This document shows positions 16,228-25,139 of a DNA stretch of 60,065 nt, in pieces. The translations under genes were made by a program, and so were the position numbers. The notes beneath the pieces are model-generated. The model saw only the letters and a program-made list of their open reading frames with translations. It did no database searches and had not been told where the DNA came from. How positions within the stretch are numbered: the first letter of the stretch is position 1; each line of letters opens with the position of its first letter. The DNA is taken from the NCBI GenBank assembly GCA_022842205.1, contig JALHQA010000011.1, forward strand, positions 1 to 60,065, read 5' to 3'. Source of the DNA: Hyphomicrobiales bacterium (lineage in GTDB: Bacteria; Pseudomonadota; Alphaproteobacteria; Rhizobiales; Methylopilaceae).

Positions 16228-17121
16228 TTAACGCGCTGTCCCGGTTTCGGACGCATCGGCCTTGGCGCCGGCATCGGCCTGCTTGGTCGGCAACGCGGCC
16301 GAGCTCGTGAACTCCGCCGCCTCGAGGATCAATGTGCCGATACGCGTGCCCATCGTGATCTTCCAGGGCGCCATCATGCGTGTGCCCTCGACCGGCACGA
16401 GCCAGGCCTCGATGGTGCGGTTCTGCTCCATGTACTGGGCGGATCCCTGGGGGCGGTGACCGGCAATGGCCTTGTAGCTGGCGCGGCAGACGACGGCGGG
16501 CCCCTCATAACCCTTTGGCGTCTTGACCATTTCAGTCCTGAGATAGGACAGCCGGATATCGAAGCGCTCGGTCCCCTCGAAGATCGGCAGCGTGCGGTCG
16601 CAATTGCCGGCCTCCTGCGGTCCGCCCTTGCTCAGCACCGGCATCAGCAGCGCCGAGAGCGGGTCGATGACCCCCCTTTTGTGCTCCTGGGTCAGCGGCA
16701 CGCGGTCGGGCCGGTAAGGCAGCGGCGGATCGATTGTTTCCTGGCGCACGCGCCCGCGCGACATCGCGATCGAGATTTTCCGGCTTTCGGAGCTGTCGGC
16801 GGAGCCGATCTCGGCAGTAATCGGCCACAGCACCCCCGCCCGCACGACGCCGGACGACTTGCCGTTCATCGTGAAGCTCGGGCCCTTGGCGTCGAAATCG
16901 ACCGTATAGCGCCCGTTCTCCGGCAGATTGGCCCGGACGGTCCCCGTGGCGAAAGTCAGCGGCAGGATCGCAAGGCGGACATTATAACGCGCCTTGAATT
17001 CGGCCGCGCCCGCGGGCGCGGCGAGAACCAGCCCCGGAAGCACGCAAGCAGCCAGCACCGCGCCCGCCCCGGCAATGCGGCGGACTCCCGAAACCTGCGG
17101 CCGGGTCGATAATGCGCTCAT
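16228..17121 (-). CDS. DUF3108 exported protein
   Basis: A 297-residue protein with a signal peptide (hydrophobic 16-34, cleavage near AGAAEF). The mature part begins FKARYNVRLAILPLTFATGTV, the typical opening of DUF3108: beta-rich periplasmic proteins of unknown role. C-terminal landmarks are EAWLVPVEGTRMMAPWKITMGTRIG and a short Ala/Asp tail. ATG 17121 was taken because it places a normal signal peptide; the open frame continues upstream without support. It stands alone, divergent from rpmB. Confidence 0.8.
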   Translation of the reverse strand: MSALSTRPQVSGVRRIAGAGAVLAACVLPGLVLAAPAGAAEFKARYNVRLAILPLTFATGTVRANLPENGRYTVDFDAKGPSFTMNGKSSGVVRAGVLWPITAEIGSADSSESRKISIAMSRGRVRQETIDPPLPYRPDRVPLTQEHKRGVIDPLSALLMPVLSKGGPQEAGNCDRTLPIFEGTERFDIRLSYLRTEMVKTPKGYEGPAVVCRASYKAIAGHRPQGSAQYMEQNRTIEAWLVPVEGTRMMAPWKITMGTRIGTLILEAAEFTSSAALPTKQADAGAKADASETGTAR

Positions 17122-17265
17122 GGGTCCTCGATCGCCCGCTCGGATGGACGATTTTATATCCACACAATGCGACAGGATTAGCCCTCCGTCGAGGCCGGGC
17201 GAAACGAATGCCGAAACCCGTTGCGCGGGAGACTCACTTCCGGCACATGGAAATGGCCGTTTTCC

Positions 17266-17295
17266 TTGACCTTGAGCGCGTCTCGCGCCTATACA
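17266..17295 (+). promoter_or_regulatory. Sigma-70 promoter of rpmB
   Basis: TTGACC (17266-17271), an 18-nt spacer and TATACA (17290-17295) closely match the housekeeping consensus, about 110 bp before the rpmB start. Confidence 0.75.
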
Positions 17296-17403
17296 GCCCG
17301 ACCTTCGAGCGCCTTCGGCACTCGGGCCATTCCTTATACGTAAAGAATGATCCCGGCCGCGGGCCCGCTCGTCCCGTAATTCTTGAACTATTAGGAGCCT
17401 GCG

Positions 17404-17700
17404 ATGACGCGGCGCTGCGAGCTGACCGGCAAATCCGCCCAGACGGGCCACCTTGTCAGCCATTCCAATCGCAAGACCAAGACGCGGTTCTTGCCGAACC
17501 TCGTGAACGTATCGCTTCTGTCCGACCTGCTCGGCCAGTCGTTCCGCTTCCGCGTCTCGGCGCATGCGCTGCGCTCGGTCGAACACCGCGGCGGTCTCGA
17601 TGCGTTTCTGCTGAAGGCGTCCGAAGAGGCCCTGTCGCAGAAGGCGAAGGAACTCCGGAAGAAGATCCGCAAGGCTTCCGAAGAGGCCAAGGCGGCCTGA
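17404..17700 (+). CDS. rpmB: 50S ribosomal protein L28
   Basis: A 98-residue L28 beginning [29 protein letters not shown] (landmarks CELTGK and [11 protein letters not shown]), with the alphaproteobacterial extended C-terminus rich in Lys and Glu. It binds 23S rRNA in the large subunit. It has its own strong promoter and an AGGAG ribosome site (17393-17397). Confidence 0.97.
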   Translation: MTRRCELTGKSAQTGHLVSHSNRKTKTRFLPNLVNVSLLSDLLGQSFRFRVSAHALRSVEHRGGLDAFLLKASEEALSQKAKELRKKIRKASEEAKAA

Positions 17701-17705
17701 GACCG

Positions 17706-18308
17706 ATGTCGCGCCGCGCCGAAGCCGGAGCGAGCCTTCTTCTGCCATCCGTCCTTGCGATGGCGGCGGTGGTGGCGCTGTCCAACTTCGCCGTTCAGTA
17801 CCCCATCCGTCAGTTCGGCCTTGCCGATTACCTGACCTGGGGCGCGCTGACCTATCCGCTCGTCTTTCTCGTCACCGATCTGACCAATCGCCGTTTCGGC
17901 TCCGCCGAGACGCGCAAGGTCGTCTATGTCGGCTTCGCCGTCGCCGTCGTTCTCTCGGTCTGGCTCGCGAGCCCGCGCATCGCGTTTGCGTCCGGCGCGG
18001 CCTTCCTGTTCGGACAGCTTCTCGACATCACGGTGTTCAGCTGGCTGCGCCGCCAGGCATGGTGGCGCGCCCCGCTTGCCGGCAGCCTGATCGGCTCGGC
18101 GCTCGACACCGCCCTGTTCTTCTCGCTGGCCTTCGCCGGCGATCCCGCGATGTCCGATCCCGTGACCTATGGCGCGCTGACCGTGCCGCTCTGGATGGGC
18201 CTTGCCTTCTTCGATTTCTGCGTGAAGGTCGCAATGGCGCTCGTCCTGCTCATCCCGTATGGCGCGCTGATGAGCCGTGTCCGCCCGATCGAGGCTGTGC
18301 GCGGTTAA
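17706..18308 (+). CDS. VUT family membrane protein, YhhQ-like queuosine precursor transporter
   Basis: A 200-residue protein with about six membrane helices. Landmarks are FAVQYPI, LTYPLVFLVTDLTNRRFG near 46-65 and GQLLDITVFSWLRR near 100, typical of the vitamin-uptake-transporter (VUT/ECF-S-like) family whose YhhQ members import queuosine precursors preQ0/preQ1. It starts 5 bp after rpmB, so it is probably co-transcribed. Its stop overlaps the convergent phytase-like gene by 4 bp. Confidence 0.82.
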   Translation: MSRRAEAGASLLLPSVLAMAAVVALSNFAVQYPIRQFGLADYLTWGALTYPLVFLVTDLTNRRFGSAETRKVVYVGFAVAVVLSVWLASPRIAFASGAAFLFGQLLDITVFSWLRRQAWWRAPLAGSLIGSALDTALFFSLAFAGDPAMSDPVTYGALTVPLWMGLAFFDFCVKVAMALVLLIPYGALMSRVRPIEAVRG

Positions 18309-19285
18309 TCCGCGATCCTGAACTGCAACAGCACGTTCCGCTGAAATCCGTTGAAATTGTTGTCGGAGATCAGCGTCAATACATCGCCGCCGTCGGTGCC
18401 GCGATGAACCGAAAGCCCCTCCATGTTGTCGATCTCGTCGGCGATTGACGCCTCGATCAGCACCTCGCCGTCGAGCACCGCGCCTTCCGCGATGCTCGCC
18501 TGTGTGATGCGCCTCATCCGCATATGCAGGCCGAACGGCGGACGATAGCGCCGCTCCAGCACGACGAGATCGCCGCCCGACAGGAAAGCAAGATCGGTGA
18601 TCGCGTACTCGTCGCGCCGCTTCACGCTGAGCGCGCGCGGCTTCTTCTTCGTGTTTCCCGGCAGAAGCCACGCCCGGTGATTGCCGGCATCGTCGAGCCC
18701 TGCTTCGGAAACGACGAGCAGCGTTCCCTGCTCCGCGCCGCCGGGAACGATGCCAAGCGCCTCGATGCCCTCGTTGAAGGGAAGCCCGCGAAACCCTTTC
18801 GGTCCTGACACCGCCGCGGCGCGCGCGGTCGCGACGCCCTTAGACAGATCGAACCGCACGACCTGATGCTTGCGCTCGATGCCGACCCACGCGGTCGTGC
18901 CGTCGAGTTCCAGCCCTTCGGTGTCGCTCAACATTGTGCCCGAGAGTCTTTTTCCGCTCGCGCCAAGCACCGGAAACATCGCGGCGTCCGCCAATGCACC
19001 AGGCGCCGTGCCCTCATAGGCAAGTTTGCCGGTCAGCCAGAACGCACGATCGGTGACCGCGGTCAGCCGGCCGTCATCGGCGATGCGAAGACCCGATATG
19101 CCGCCGAAGTTCGGATTCTCGGATGTCAGGACAAGACCGCCCCGGAACGTCAGCGGTCCGAACACGGTGCGCGACGGCTCGGCGCGCGAAAAGAACATGA
19201 TCGGCCGCGCCGTGACGTCGATGTCCTCCGCCTGCGCCGCGGCCGCGAACCCGGCGGCACACAACAGCCCGAGGAGCAGACGCAT
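18305..19285 (-). CDS. Esterase-like activity of phytase family protein, exported
   Basis: A 326-residue protein with a signal peptide (cleavage near AQAED, residue 20). Motifs FGGISGLRIADDGRLTAVTDRAFW, DTEGLELDGTTAWVG and DNMEGLSVHRG...LISDNNFN belong to the phytase-like esterase (PF13449) beta-propeller family, which is periplasmic or secreted. Substrate unknown. Its ATG shares one base with the cobT stop (TGATG), suggesting coupled expression although a functional link to cobalt insertion is not evident. Confidence 0.85.
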   Translation of the reverse strand: MRLLLGLLCAAGFAAAAQAEDIDVTARPIMFFSRAEPSRTVFGPLTFRGGLVLTSENPNFGGISGLRIADDGRLTAVTDRAFWLTGKLAYEGTAPGALADAAMFPVLGASGKRLSGTMLSDTEGLELDGTTAWVGIERKHQVVRFDLSKGVATARAAAVSGPKGFRGLPFNEGIEALGIVPGGAEQGTLLVVSEAGLDDAGNHRAWLLPGNTKKKPRALSVKRRDEYAITDLAFLSGGDLVVLERRYRPPFGLHMRMRRITQASIAEGAVLDGEVLIEASIADEIDNMEGLSVHRGTDGGDVLTLISDNNFNGFQRNVLLQFRIAD

Positions 19286-21192
19286 CAGTGCAGGCGGGAA
19301 CGGGGCGGCCGCGCCGACGGCGTGCCGGCGCGCGCCGAAGGCGCGTCCTCGTCGAACAGTTCGGCGAGCTTCTCCGTCATCGCACCGCCGAGTTCCTCGG
19401 CATCGACGATCGTCACCGCGCGGCGGTAGTAGCGCGTCACGTCATGGCCGATGCCGATGGCGATTAGTTCGACCGGCGAGCGGTTCTCGATCCTGTCGAT
19501 CACGGCGCGCAGATGCTTCTCGAGATAATTTCCCGGATTGACCGAAAGCGTCGAGTCGTCGACCGGCGCGCCGTCCGAAATCACCATCAGGATGCGGCGG
19601 TTTTCCGATCGCCCCAGCAGCCGGTCATGCGCCCATTCCAGCGCCTCGCCGTCGATGTTTTCCTTCAGCAGCCCCTCGCGCATCATCAGCCCGAGATTCT
19701 TGCGCGCGCGCCGCCACGGCGCATCGGCGGCCTTGTAGATGATGTGGCGAAGATCGTTCAGCCGTCCGGGATTCGGCGGCTTGCCGGCCTGCAGCCACGC
19801 CTCGCGTGAAGCGCCGCCCTTCCAGGCGCGGGTGGTGAAGCCGAGAATCTCGACCTTCACGCCGCAGCGTTCCAGCGTGCGCGCGAGAATGTCCGCACAG
19901 GTCGCCGCGACCGTGATCGGCCGTCCGCGCATCGAGCCCGAATTGTCGAGCAGCAGCGTCACTACCGTGTCGCGGAAATCGGTGTCGCGCTCGCGCATGA
20001 AGGACAACGCCTGCATCGGATCGGTCACGACGCGTGACAGGCGCGCGGGGTCAAGCACGCCCTCCTCCAGATCGAAATCCCAGGCGCGGCTCTGCTGCGC
20101 CAGAAGGCGGCGCTGAAGCCGGTTGGCAAGACGCCCGACAATGCCCTGGAGGTTCGACAGCTGCTTGTCGAGATAGGACCTGAGCCGCGTCAGTTCCTCC
20201 GGCTCGCAGAGATCTTCCGCCTTCATCACCTCGTCGAATTTCGAGGTGTAATAACGATAGTCCTGCGTCCGGCTGTCGCTGTTCTGCAGCGACCGGCGCG
20301 GCGGCTCGGACATGTCGCGTGCTTCGTCGGAATCGGCTTCCTCCGGCATCTCGCTGGCGGGCGCGTCGGCCTTCTCCAGCTCGCCGAAATCCGGCTCGTC
20401 GTCGGAGGCTTCCGCGTCTGCGGACTGCATGCCCTCTTCCGCCTCGTCGCCGCGCTCGCCGCCCTCTTCCTGTCCGGGGTCCTGATCGGAATCGGGATCC
20501 TGTTCGTCGGTCGTCTCATCGTCCGACATGCTCGTCAGATCGTCGCCCATCTCGAGCGCCCACAGGAGATCGCGCACGGTATGGGCAAAGGCGGTCTGGT
20601 CGTTCAGAACGGCATCGAGATCGTCGAGATTGGAACCGGCCCGCTCCTCGATCCAGCCGCGCCACAGATCGACGACATTCTTCGCGCTCGCCGGCGGCTC
20701 AAGTCCGGTCAGCTTCTGGCGGATCATCAGCGCCAGCGCTTCCTCGATCGGCGCATCCTCACGCGAGGAAATGTCGGAATAGCTCGCTTTGGCATAGCGG
20801 TCGGACAGCATGGCCGTCAGATTGTCGGCGACACCCGCCATGCGCCGCGCGCCGATCGCCTCGCAGCGCGCCTGTTCCACGGCCTCGAACACCGCGCGTG
20901 CGTCGGTGCTTTTCGGCAGCAGTTTCGAGTGCACTTTCGGATCGTGGCAGGCGAGCTTGAGCGCGAGCGAATCGGCCTGGCCGCGCAGGATCGCGGCGTC
21001 CTTCCTCGACATCCGCCGCGGCGGTTCTGGCAGCTTCACCTGTCCGCCCGACAGTTGCGGACGATCGGCCGCAAACGTGATGTCGAGTTCCGGCACGCCC
21101 GCGATCGCGCGCAGCGTTCCCGCCACCGCGCGCTTCAGGGGTTCCCCCGGCGGTTCCTTGTTTGGCTTGGCTGGACCGGTGTTCGAGGCCAT
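19285..21192 (-). CDS. cobT: Cobaltochelatase subunit CobT
   Basis: A 635-residue protein. The N-terminal half is helical, followed by a very acidic stretch around 220-305 ([20 protein letters not shown]), and the C-terminal third is a von Willebrand A domain with the MIDAS start DNSGS (near 425) and later [10 protein letters not shown]. CobT, with the AAA+ CobS and the large CobN, inserts Co2+ into hydrogenobyrinic a,c-diamide in aerobic cobalamin synthesis. CobN is not in this window. It follows cobS by 13 bp. Confidence 0.95.
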   Translation of the reverse strand: MASNTGPAKPNKEPPGEPLKRAVAGTLRAIAGVPELDITFAADRPQLSGGQVKLPEPPRRMSRKDAAILRGQADSLALKLACHDPKVHSKLLPKSTDARAVFEAVEQARCEAIGARRMAGVADNLTAMLSDRYAKASYSDISSREDAPIEEALALMIRQKLTGLEPPASAKNVVDLWRGWIEERAGSNLDDLDAVLNDQTAFAHTVRDLLWALEMGDDLTSMSDDETTDEQDPDSDQDPGQEEGGERGDEAEEGMQSADAEASDDEPDFGELEKADAPASEMPEEADSDEARDMSEPPRRSLQNSDSRTQDYRYYTSKFDEVMKAEDLCEPEELTRLRSYLDKQLSNLQGIVGRLANRLQRRLLAQQSRAWDFDLEEGVLDPARLSRVVTDPMQALSFMRERDTDFRDTVVTLLLDNSGSMRGRPITVAATCADILARTLERCGVKVEILGFTTRAWKGGASREAWLQAGKPPNPGRLNDLRHIIYKAADAPWRRARKNLGLMMREGLLKENIDGEALEWAHDRLLGRSENRRILMVISDGAPVDDSTLSVNPGNYLEKHLRAVIDRIENRSPVELIAIGIGHDVTRYYRRAVTIVDAEELGGAMTEKLAELFDEDAPSARAGTPSARPPRSRLH

Positions 21193-21205
21193 TCGTGTCT
21201 GCGCG

Positions 21206-22195
21206 TCAGCTCATCGCGACGTTGATCGAACTCTCCGGAAGATCCTGTCCGAAGCAGCGCTGGTAGAACTCGGCCACCAGCGGCCGTTCGAGTTCGTCGC
21301 ACTTGTTGAGGAAGGTCAGGCGGAACGCAAAGCCGATATCGCCGAAGATCTCGTAGTTTTCCGACCATGTAATGACGGTGCGCGGGCTCATCACGGTCGA
21401 CAGGTCGCCGTTGATGAAGGCGGAACGCGTGAGATCGGCCAGACGCACCATCTTCGACACCGTTTCGCGGCCGTCGGGCACGGTCTTCAGATGCGGCGAC
21501 TTCGCGAGCACGATGTTCACTTCGTTGTCGTGCGGCAGATAGTTCAGGGTGGTGACGATCGACCAGCGGTCCATCTGGCCCTGGTTGATCTGCTGCGTGC
21601 CGTGATAGAGGCCGGACGTGTCGCCGAGGCCGACCGTGTTCGCGGTCGCAAACAGCCGGAAGGAGGGATGCGGACGTATGACGCGCTTCTGGTCGAGCAG
21701 CGTCAGGCGGCCGGACTGCTCCAGCACGCGCTGGATGACGAACATCACGTCCGGACGCCCCGCATCGTACTCGTCGAACACCAGCGCAATGTTGTTCTGC
21801 AACGCCCAGGGCAGCATGCCGTCCCGGAATTCAGTAATCTGGTGTCCGTCCTTCACCACGATCGCGTCCTTGCCGACGAGATCGATACGCGAGACATGGC
21901 TGTCGAGATTGATGCGTACGCACGGCCAATTCAGGCGCGCGGCGACCTGCTCGATGTGGCTGGATTTGCCGGTGCCGTGATAGCCGGTGATCATCACGCG
22001 GCGGTTGCGCGAGAAACCGGCCAGGATCGCAAGCGTCGTCGTGCGGTCGAACAGGTAGTCCGGATCGAAATCCGGAACATGCTCCTCGGCCTCGGAATAG
22101 GCCGGAACCTCAAGATCGCTATCGATTCCGAACACCTGACGCACGGACACTTTCATGTCCGGCATGCCCGGCACTTTCTCAACTGCAACAGCCAT
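21206..22195 (-). CDS. cobS: Cobaltochelatase subunit CobS (AAA+ ATPase)
   Basis: A 329-residue AAA+ protein with Walker [10 protein letters not shown] near 76-84, Walker [14 protein letters not shown] near 138 and sensor-type [12 protein letters not shown]. CobS forms a hexameric ring with CobT that powers CobN. ATG 22195 is preferred to an in-frame codon 24 bp upstream because AAGGAG sits at ideal distance and the protein starts like its homologues. Confidence 0.96.
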   Translation of the reverse strand: MAVAVEKVPGMPDMKVSVRQVFGIDSDLEVPAYSEAEEHVPDFDPDYLFDRTTTLAILAGFSRNRRVMITGYHGTGKSSHIEQVAARLNWPCVRINLDSHVSRIDLVGKDAIVVKDGHQITEFRDGMLPWALQNNIALVFDEYDAGRPDVMFVIQRVLEQSGRLTLLDQKRVIRPHPSFRLFATANTVGLGDTSGLYHGTQQINQGQMDRWSIVTTLNYLPHDNEVNIVLAKSPHLKTVPDGRETVSKMVRLADLTRSAFINGDLSTVMSPRTVITWSENYEIFGDIGFAFRLTFLNKCDELERPLVAEFYQRCFGQDLPESSINVAMS

Positions 22196-22250
22196 TGAAT
22201 TCTCCTTGAGGGGCCGCACGCCCCATGCCCGCCGACGCAGGCACCGGGCC

Positions 22251-22892
22251 TCAGGCGAGGCCCGCTTGCTTCAGGTAATTATACGCCTGGATCACAGCGC
22301 GCAATTTATCCTCGGTGCCGCGGTCGCCTCCGTTGGCGTCGGGATGGAGCCGTTTCACCAGCGTCTTGAACCGCGTCTTGATCTCCTCGGCGGTCGCGGT
22401 CTCCTCGACCCCGAGTTCGACCAGCGCGCTGCGCTCGACCTTGCGGAGGGTGCGGCGCGGCGCTTCGGGCTGGGGGGCGTGAGGCTGCGCGCCATCCTCG
22501 AACAGATTGAAGGGGTCGCTGAAATCCCAGTTCTTGTAGCGCGGATGGGCCGAATGCGGGCGTGCGCCGGCCCCAGTCCCGGCCCCCGCGGTCTTGTTGA
22601 CCCCCATCGTCCAGGTCGGGCGATGGCCCGTCAGCGAGTCCTTCTGCCACGCCTGGACCGCATCATCCGGCATGTCTTTGAAATAATTGTAGTTCTGGTT
22701 GTATTCCCGGACATGCTGGAAGCAGAACAGGAAATACTCGCCCTCGCGGTTCCGGCCCTTCGGCGCGCGGAACTCCCCTTTTACCAGGCAGCCGGGGTGA
22801 TCGCAGCCGCCAACGCGCGCTTTCGCCTCGCCCTCGGGGGGCTTCTTGGCGGCGCGAATTCGGTCGAACCAGGGAGAATCCAATTTCATCAT
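22251..22892 (-). CDS. J-domain protein upstream of cobS
   Basis: A 213-residue protein. The C-terminal ~60 residues are a J domain ([35 protein letters not shown]), with HPD near 183-185. The N-terminal half carries Cys/His pairs (CDHPGC near 30-35 and FCFQH near 57-61) that could bind a metal. Co-orientation with cobS-cobT, 55 bp apart, suggests a chaperone role possibly tied to chelatase assembly; that is inference. Start is the first of two adjacent ATG codons. Confidence 0.85.
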   Translation of the reverse strand: MMKLDSPWFDRIRAAKKPPEGEAKARVGGCDHPGCLVKGEFRAPKGRNREGEYFLFCFQHVREYNQNYNYFKDMPDDAVQAWQKDSLTGHRPTWTMGVNKTAGAGTGAGARPHSAHPRYKNWDFSDPFNLFEDGAQPHAPQPEAPRRTLRKVERSALVELGVEETATAEEIKTRFKTLVKRLHPDANGGDRGTEDKLRAVIQAYNYLKQAGLA

Positions 22893-22953
22893 GCGATTAT
22901 GAGCGTCGCCGCCGGATGCGACAACCCGGCCGGGGCGCGGTTTTCAGTCTCGA

Positions 22954-22983
22954 TTGAAGGGCTTGACGATGCGTTCCTATATA
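22954..22983 (+). promoter_or_regulatory. Probable promoter of the bolA-like gene
   Basis: TTGAAG (22954-22959), 18-nt spacer and TATATA (22978-22983), 31 bp before the GTG start. Confidence 0.55.
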
Positions 22984-23014
22984 GGGCGTTCCACGACTTT
23001 TCGCGAGCCCCCGA

Positions 23015-23278
23015 GTGACCAGCTACAAGACCCGCATCGAACAGAAGCTCGCCGCCGCGTTCGGGCCGGAGCGCCTGGAGGTCCTCGACGAGAGCGACCG
23101 GCATCATGGCCACGGCGGCTGGCGCGAGGGTGGCGAGACCCATTTCCGCGTCCGCATCAAAGCACAGGCGTTTTCCGGCAAAAGCCGCGTCGAAACGCAC
23201 CGCGCCATCAATGAGGTCCTGCGTTCGGAGCTTTCGGAGCGCGTTCACGCTCTGGCGATTGAGGCTGAGCCTGCGTGA
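23015..23278 (+). CDS. BolA-family protein
   Basis: An 87-residue protein with the BolA/IbaG core: short N-terminal helix IEQKLAAAF, ETHFRVRIKAQAFSGKSRVETHRAINEVL with RVETHR and a final LAIEAEPA strand. BolA proteins pair with monothiol glutaredoxins in Fe-S and iron signalling; HGHGG and the His in ETHR are candidate cluster ligands. The start is GTG. Its last 71 bp overlap the convergent KTSC gene. Confidence 0.9.
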   Translation: MTSYKTRIEQKLAAAFGPERLEVLDESDRHHGHGGWREGGETHFRVRIKAQAFSGKSRVETHRAINEVLRSELSERVHALAIEAEPA

Positions 23279-23477
23279 AATTCCATTTGCGGAACGGATA
23301 GCGATTGCGGATCCGCGCGTTGAAATAACGGCCGCGCGACGCCGCGCGCACCAGTTCGTCGTGTATCTCCGGCTCGACGCCGATATAGGTGTAGGTCCGG
23401 CCCGAGCCGACAAAGCTCACATCGAGCTCCCGGTCGGCGGGAAAATAGGCGATACGCCCGATGGCCGTGGACGGCAT
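23208..23477 (-). CDS. KTSC-domain small protein
   Basis: An 89-residue protein whose first ~65 residues fit the KTSC domain (IGRIAYFPADRELDVSFVGSGRTYTYIGVEP then SRGRYFNARIRNRYPF). KTSC is named for a Lys-tRNA synthetase fusion and its role is unknown. The last 22 residues are a charged tail lying in the antisense overlap with the bolA-like gene, so the tail may have grown by loss of an earlier stop. Confidence 0.8.
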   Translation of the reverse strand: MPSTAIGRIAYFPADRELDVSFVGSGRTYTYIGVEPEIHDELVRAASRGRYFNARIRNRYPFRKWNFTQAQPQSPERERAPKAPNAGPH

Positions 23478-23569
23478 GTGGCCTCCTCGCTCCCCGTGAC
23501 ATTAACGCTCATGGGGACTCCGGGGTTTCCGTCTTGGAGTAGCCTTTATCTCAACGGATATTCGACAGC

Positions 23570-23857
23570 ATGAATAACCAGAATCCCTATGGCACGTTTC
23601 GCGCCCGCGCCGTCCGGCTGCCGCGTTGGCAGATGGTGCTGATCGGCGCGCTGGCGGCGGCGCTGGTCATCTCGCTGGCGATCTTCGCCACGGCGGTGTT
23701 CCTGCTCGTCTTCCCGGCAATGATCGCGCTGGACTGGTTCTACCGCTGGCGCACCGGCAAAAGCCGCAAGGCCACCGCCTCGCGCAGCGCCGATGCCACG
23801 ATCATCACGGCGGACTACGAAGTCCTGCCGCCTGAGAAGTCCCGGGAAGAGCGCTGA
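23570..23857 (+). CDS. Small single-helix membrane protein, unknown function
   Basis: 95 residues: basic N-terminus, one long hydrophobic segment at about 23-55 (VLIGALAAALVISLAIFATAVFLLVF), then a basic stretch and an acidic end (ADYEVLPPEKSREER). The tail phrase 'DATIITADYEVL' resembles a conserved rhizobial small-protein ending, but I cannot name the family. It converges on the next small membrane gene with 3 bp between stops. Confidence 0.6.
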   Translation: MNNQNPYGTFRARAVRLPRWQMVLIGALAAALVISLAIFATAVFLLVFPAMIALDWFYRWRTGKSRKATASRSADATIITADYEVLPPEKSREER

Positions 23858-23860
23858 GTC

Positions 23861-24082
23861 TTACGGCGCGGCGGGCGCCGGCGCCGGTTCGCTGGTCGCC
23901 GGCACGGAATCCGTTCCCGGTCCGGGCGGGTTTTCGACGCTGGTCGATGTGAAGTAGAGCAGCGCCAGGGCGGCGAGGCCCAGCCCGATCACCAGCACAT
24001 ACAGAATGGGTTTTCCCTTCGGCCCCTGCCTGACCTCGTTCGCGGTTTCGATCGTCGGGCCGTCGGGATCGTGATGGGTCAC
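23861..24082 (-). CDS. Small single-helix membrane protein, Pro/Ala-rich tail
   Basis: 73 residues with GTG start behind AGGAGAG. A soluble N-terminus (MTHHDPDGPTIETANEVRQG) precedes one hydrophobic helix at 25-45 and a Pro/Ala/Ser tail, presumably periplasmic. Function unknown. It follows the YihY-type gene by 40 bp on the same strand. Confidence 0.6.
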   Translation of the reverse strand: MTHHDPDGPTIETANEVRQGPKGKPILYVLVIGLGLAALALLYFTSTSVENPPGPGTDSVPATSEPAPAPAAP

Positions 24083-24122
24083 TGTTCTCTCCTGTTTTGA
24101 GGAAAGAACGCGAGGCCTGCGA

Positions 24123-25040
24123 TCAGGTTCCGCTGTCGTCGTCCACGCCTTCGCTCTCGACCCTCTCCCGCGCCCTCTCGGATCTCTCCTTCATGCGCTT
24201 GGGGTCGGTGCGCCGTTCGATGAGAACAGCGTTCAACTCGCCGCCCAGGATGAAGGCGACCGAGTTGACGTAAAGATAGAAGATCACCGCCATGATGCCG
24301 CCGAGACCGGCATAGGTCGATGCGTAGTTGGCGAAGCGTGACAGCCACCAGCCGAAGGCGCCGGCGCTCGCCAGCCACAGCAGGATCGTCAGGAACGTGC
24401 CGGGCAGTGTCGAGCCGATCGCGATGCGTGCCGGCGGCAGCCAGACATGGGCCAGAATCAGCCCGACGGCGAGGAACAGACCCGTCGCGGTGTAGCGGAA
24501 CGCCGACGCGCTCCATGTCGCGGCCCTGAGTTCCGGAAAATAGGCGGTGGCGAAATCCCAGATCGGCGTCCACAGCACGACGGCGAACGACAGCAGAAAC
24601 ATGCCGACGGCACCGAGCAGCATGAAGGCGATGCTCTGCGCGCGCGTCCAGTACCACCAGCGCATGTCGCGGTGGCCGTAGGCGCGCACGAGGCCGACGC
24701 GCATCGCCTCCACAGCCGAGGACGACGTCCAGAGCAGCAGCACGACGCCGACCGTCAGTACGTCGAGGCGCCGTCCGGTCAGGACGCGGGTGATTTCGTC
24801 GGCCAGCGGCTGCGCGAGCGTCGGCGGCCAGCCTTCGAAGGCGAGGCCCACCACCTGCGCTGCGATCTCGTCGGTGCCGAGCAGCGAGGCGATCGACGTC
24901 ACGACGATGAGGAACGGAAAAAGGGCGAGCAGCACCGACAGCGCCACGTGGCTCGACAGCGCCCAGCCGTCATGCGCCGTGAAACGCAGATAAATATCGT
25001 AGACGATGTTCCAGGCCGGTTTCAGAAGACGGATGGCCAC
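24123..25040 (-). CDS. YihY/virulence factor BrkB family membrane protein
   Basis: A 305-residue protein with about six membrane helices. Landmarks are LALFPFLIVVTSIASLLG near 38-55, VGVVLLLWTSSSAVEAM near 97 and ANYASTYAGLGGIMAVIFYLYVNSVAFILGGELNA near 245-280, defining YihY/BrkB (formerly mis-called RNase BN). Members are suggested transporters or envelope proteins. Start is GTG with AGGAG close by. The C-terminal 35 residues are charged and cytoplasmic. Confidence 0.88.
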   Translation of the reverse strand: MAIRLLKPAWNIVYDIYLRFTAHDGWALSSHVALSVLLALFPFLIVVTSIASLLGTDEIAAQVVGLAFEGWPPTLAQPLADEITRVLTGRRLDVLTVGVVLLLWTSSSAVEAMRVGLVRAYGHRDMRWWYWTRAQSIAFMLLGAVGMFLLSFAVVLWTPIWDFATAYFPELRAATWSASAFRYTATGLFLAVGLILAHVWLPPARIAIGSTLPGTFLTILLWLASAGAFGWWLSRFANYASTYAGLGGIMAVIFYLYVNSVAFILGGELNAVLIERRTDPKRMKERSERARERVESEGVDDDSGT

Positions 25041-25139
25041 GCACTCCTGGAAAGGGGACGAGCGCGAAGCGCCCGTCCGGGAGTGTGCTCAGATAACGCT
25101 TCCGGCGCGCCGGGGCGACACTTTTTTAGCTACGGGAAG

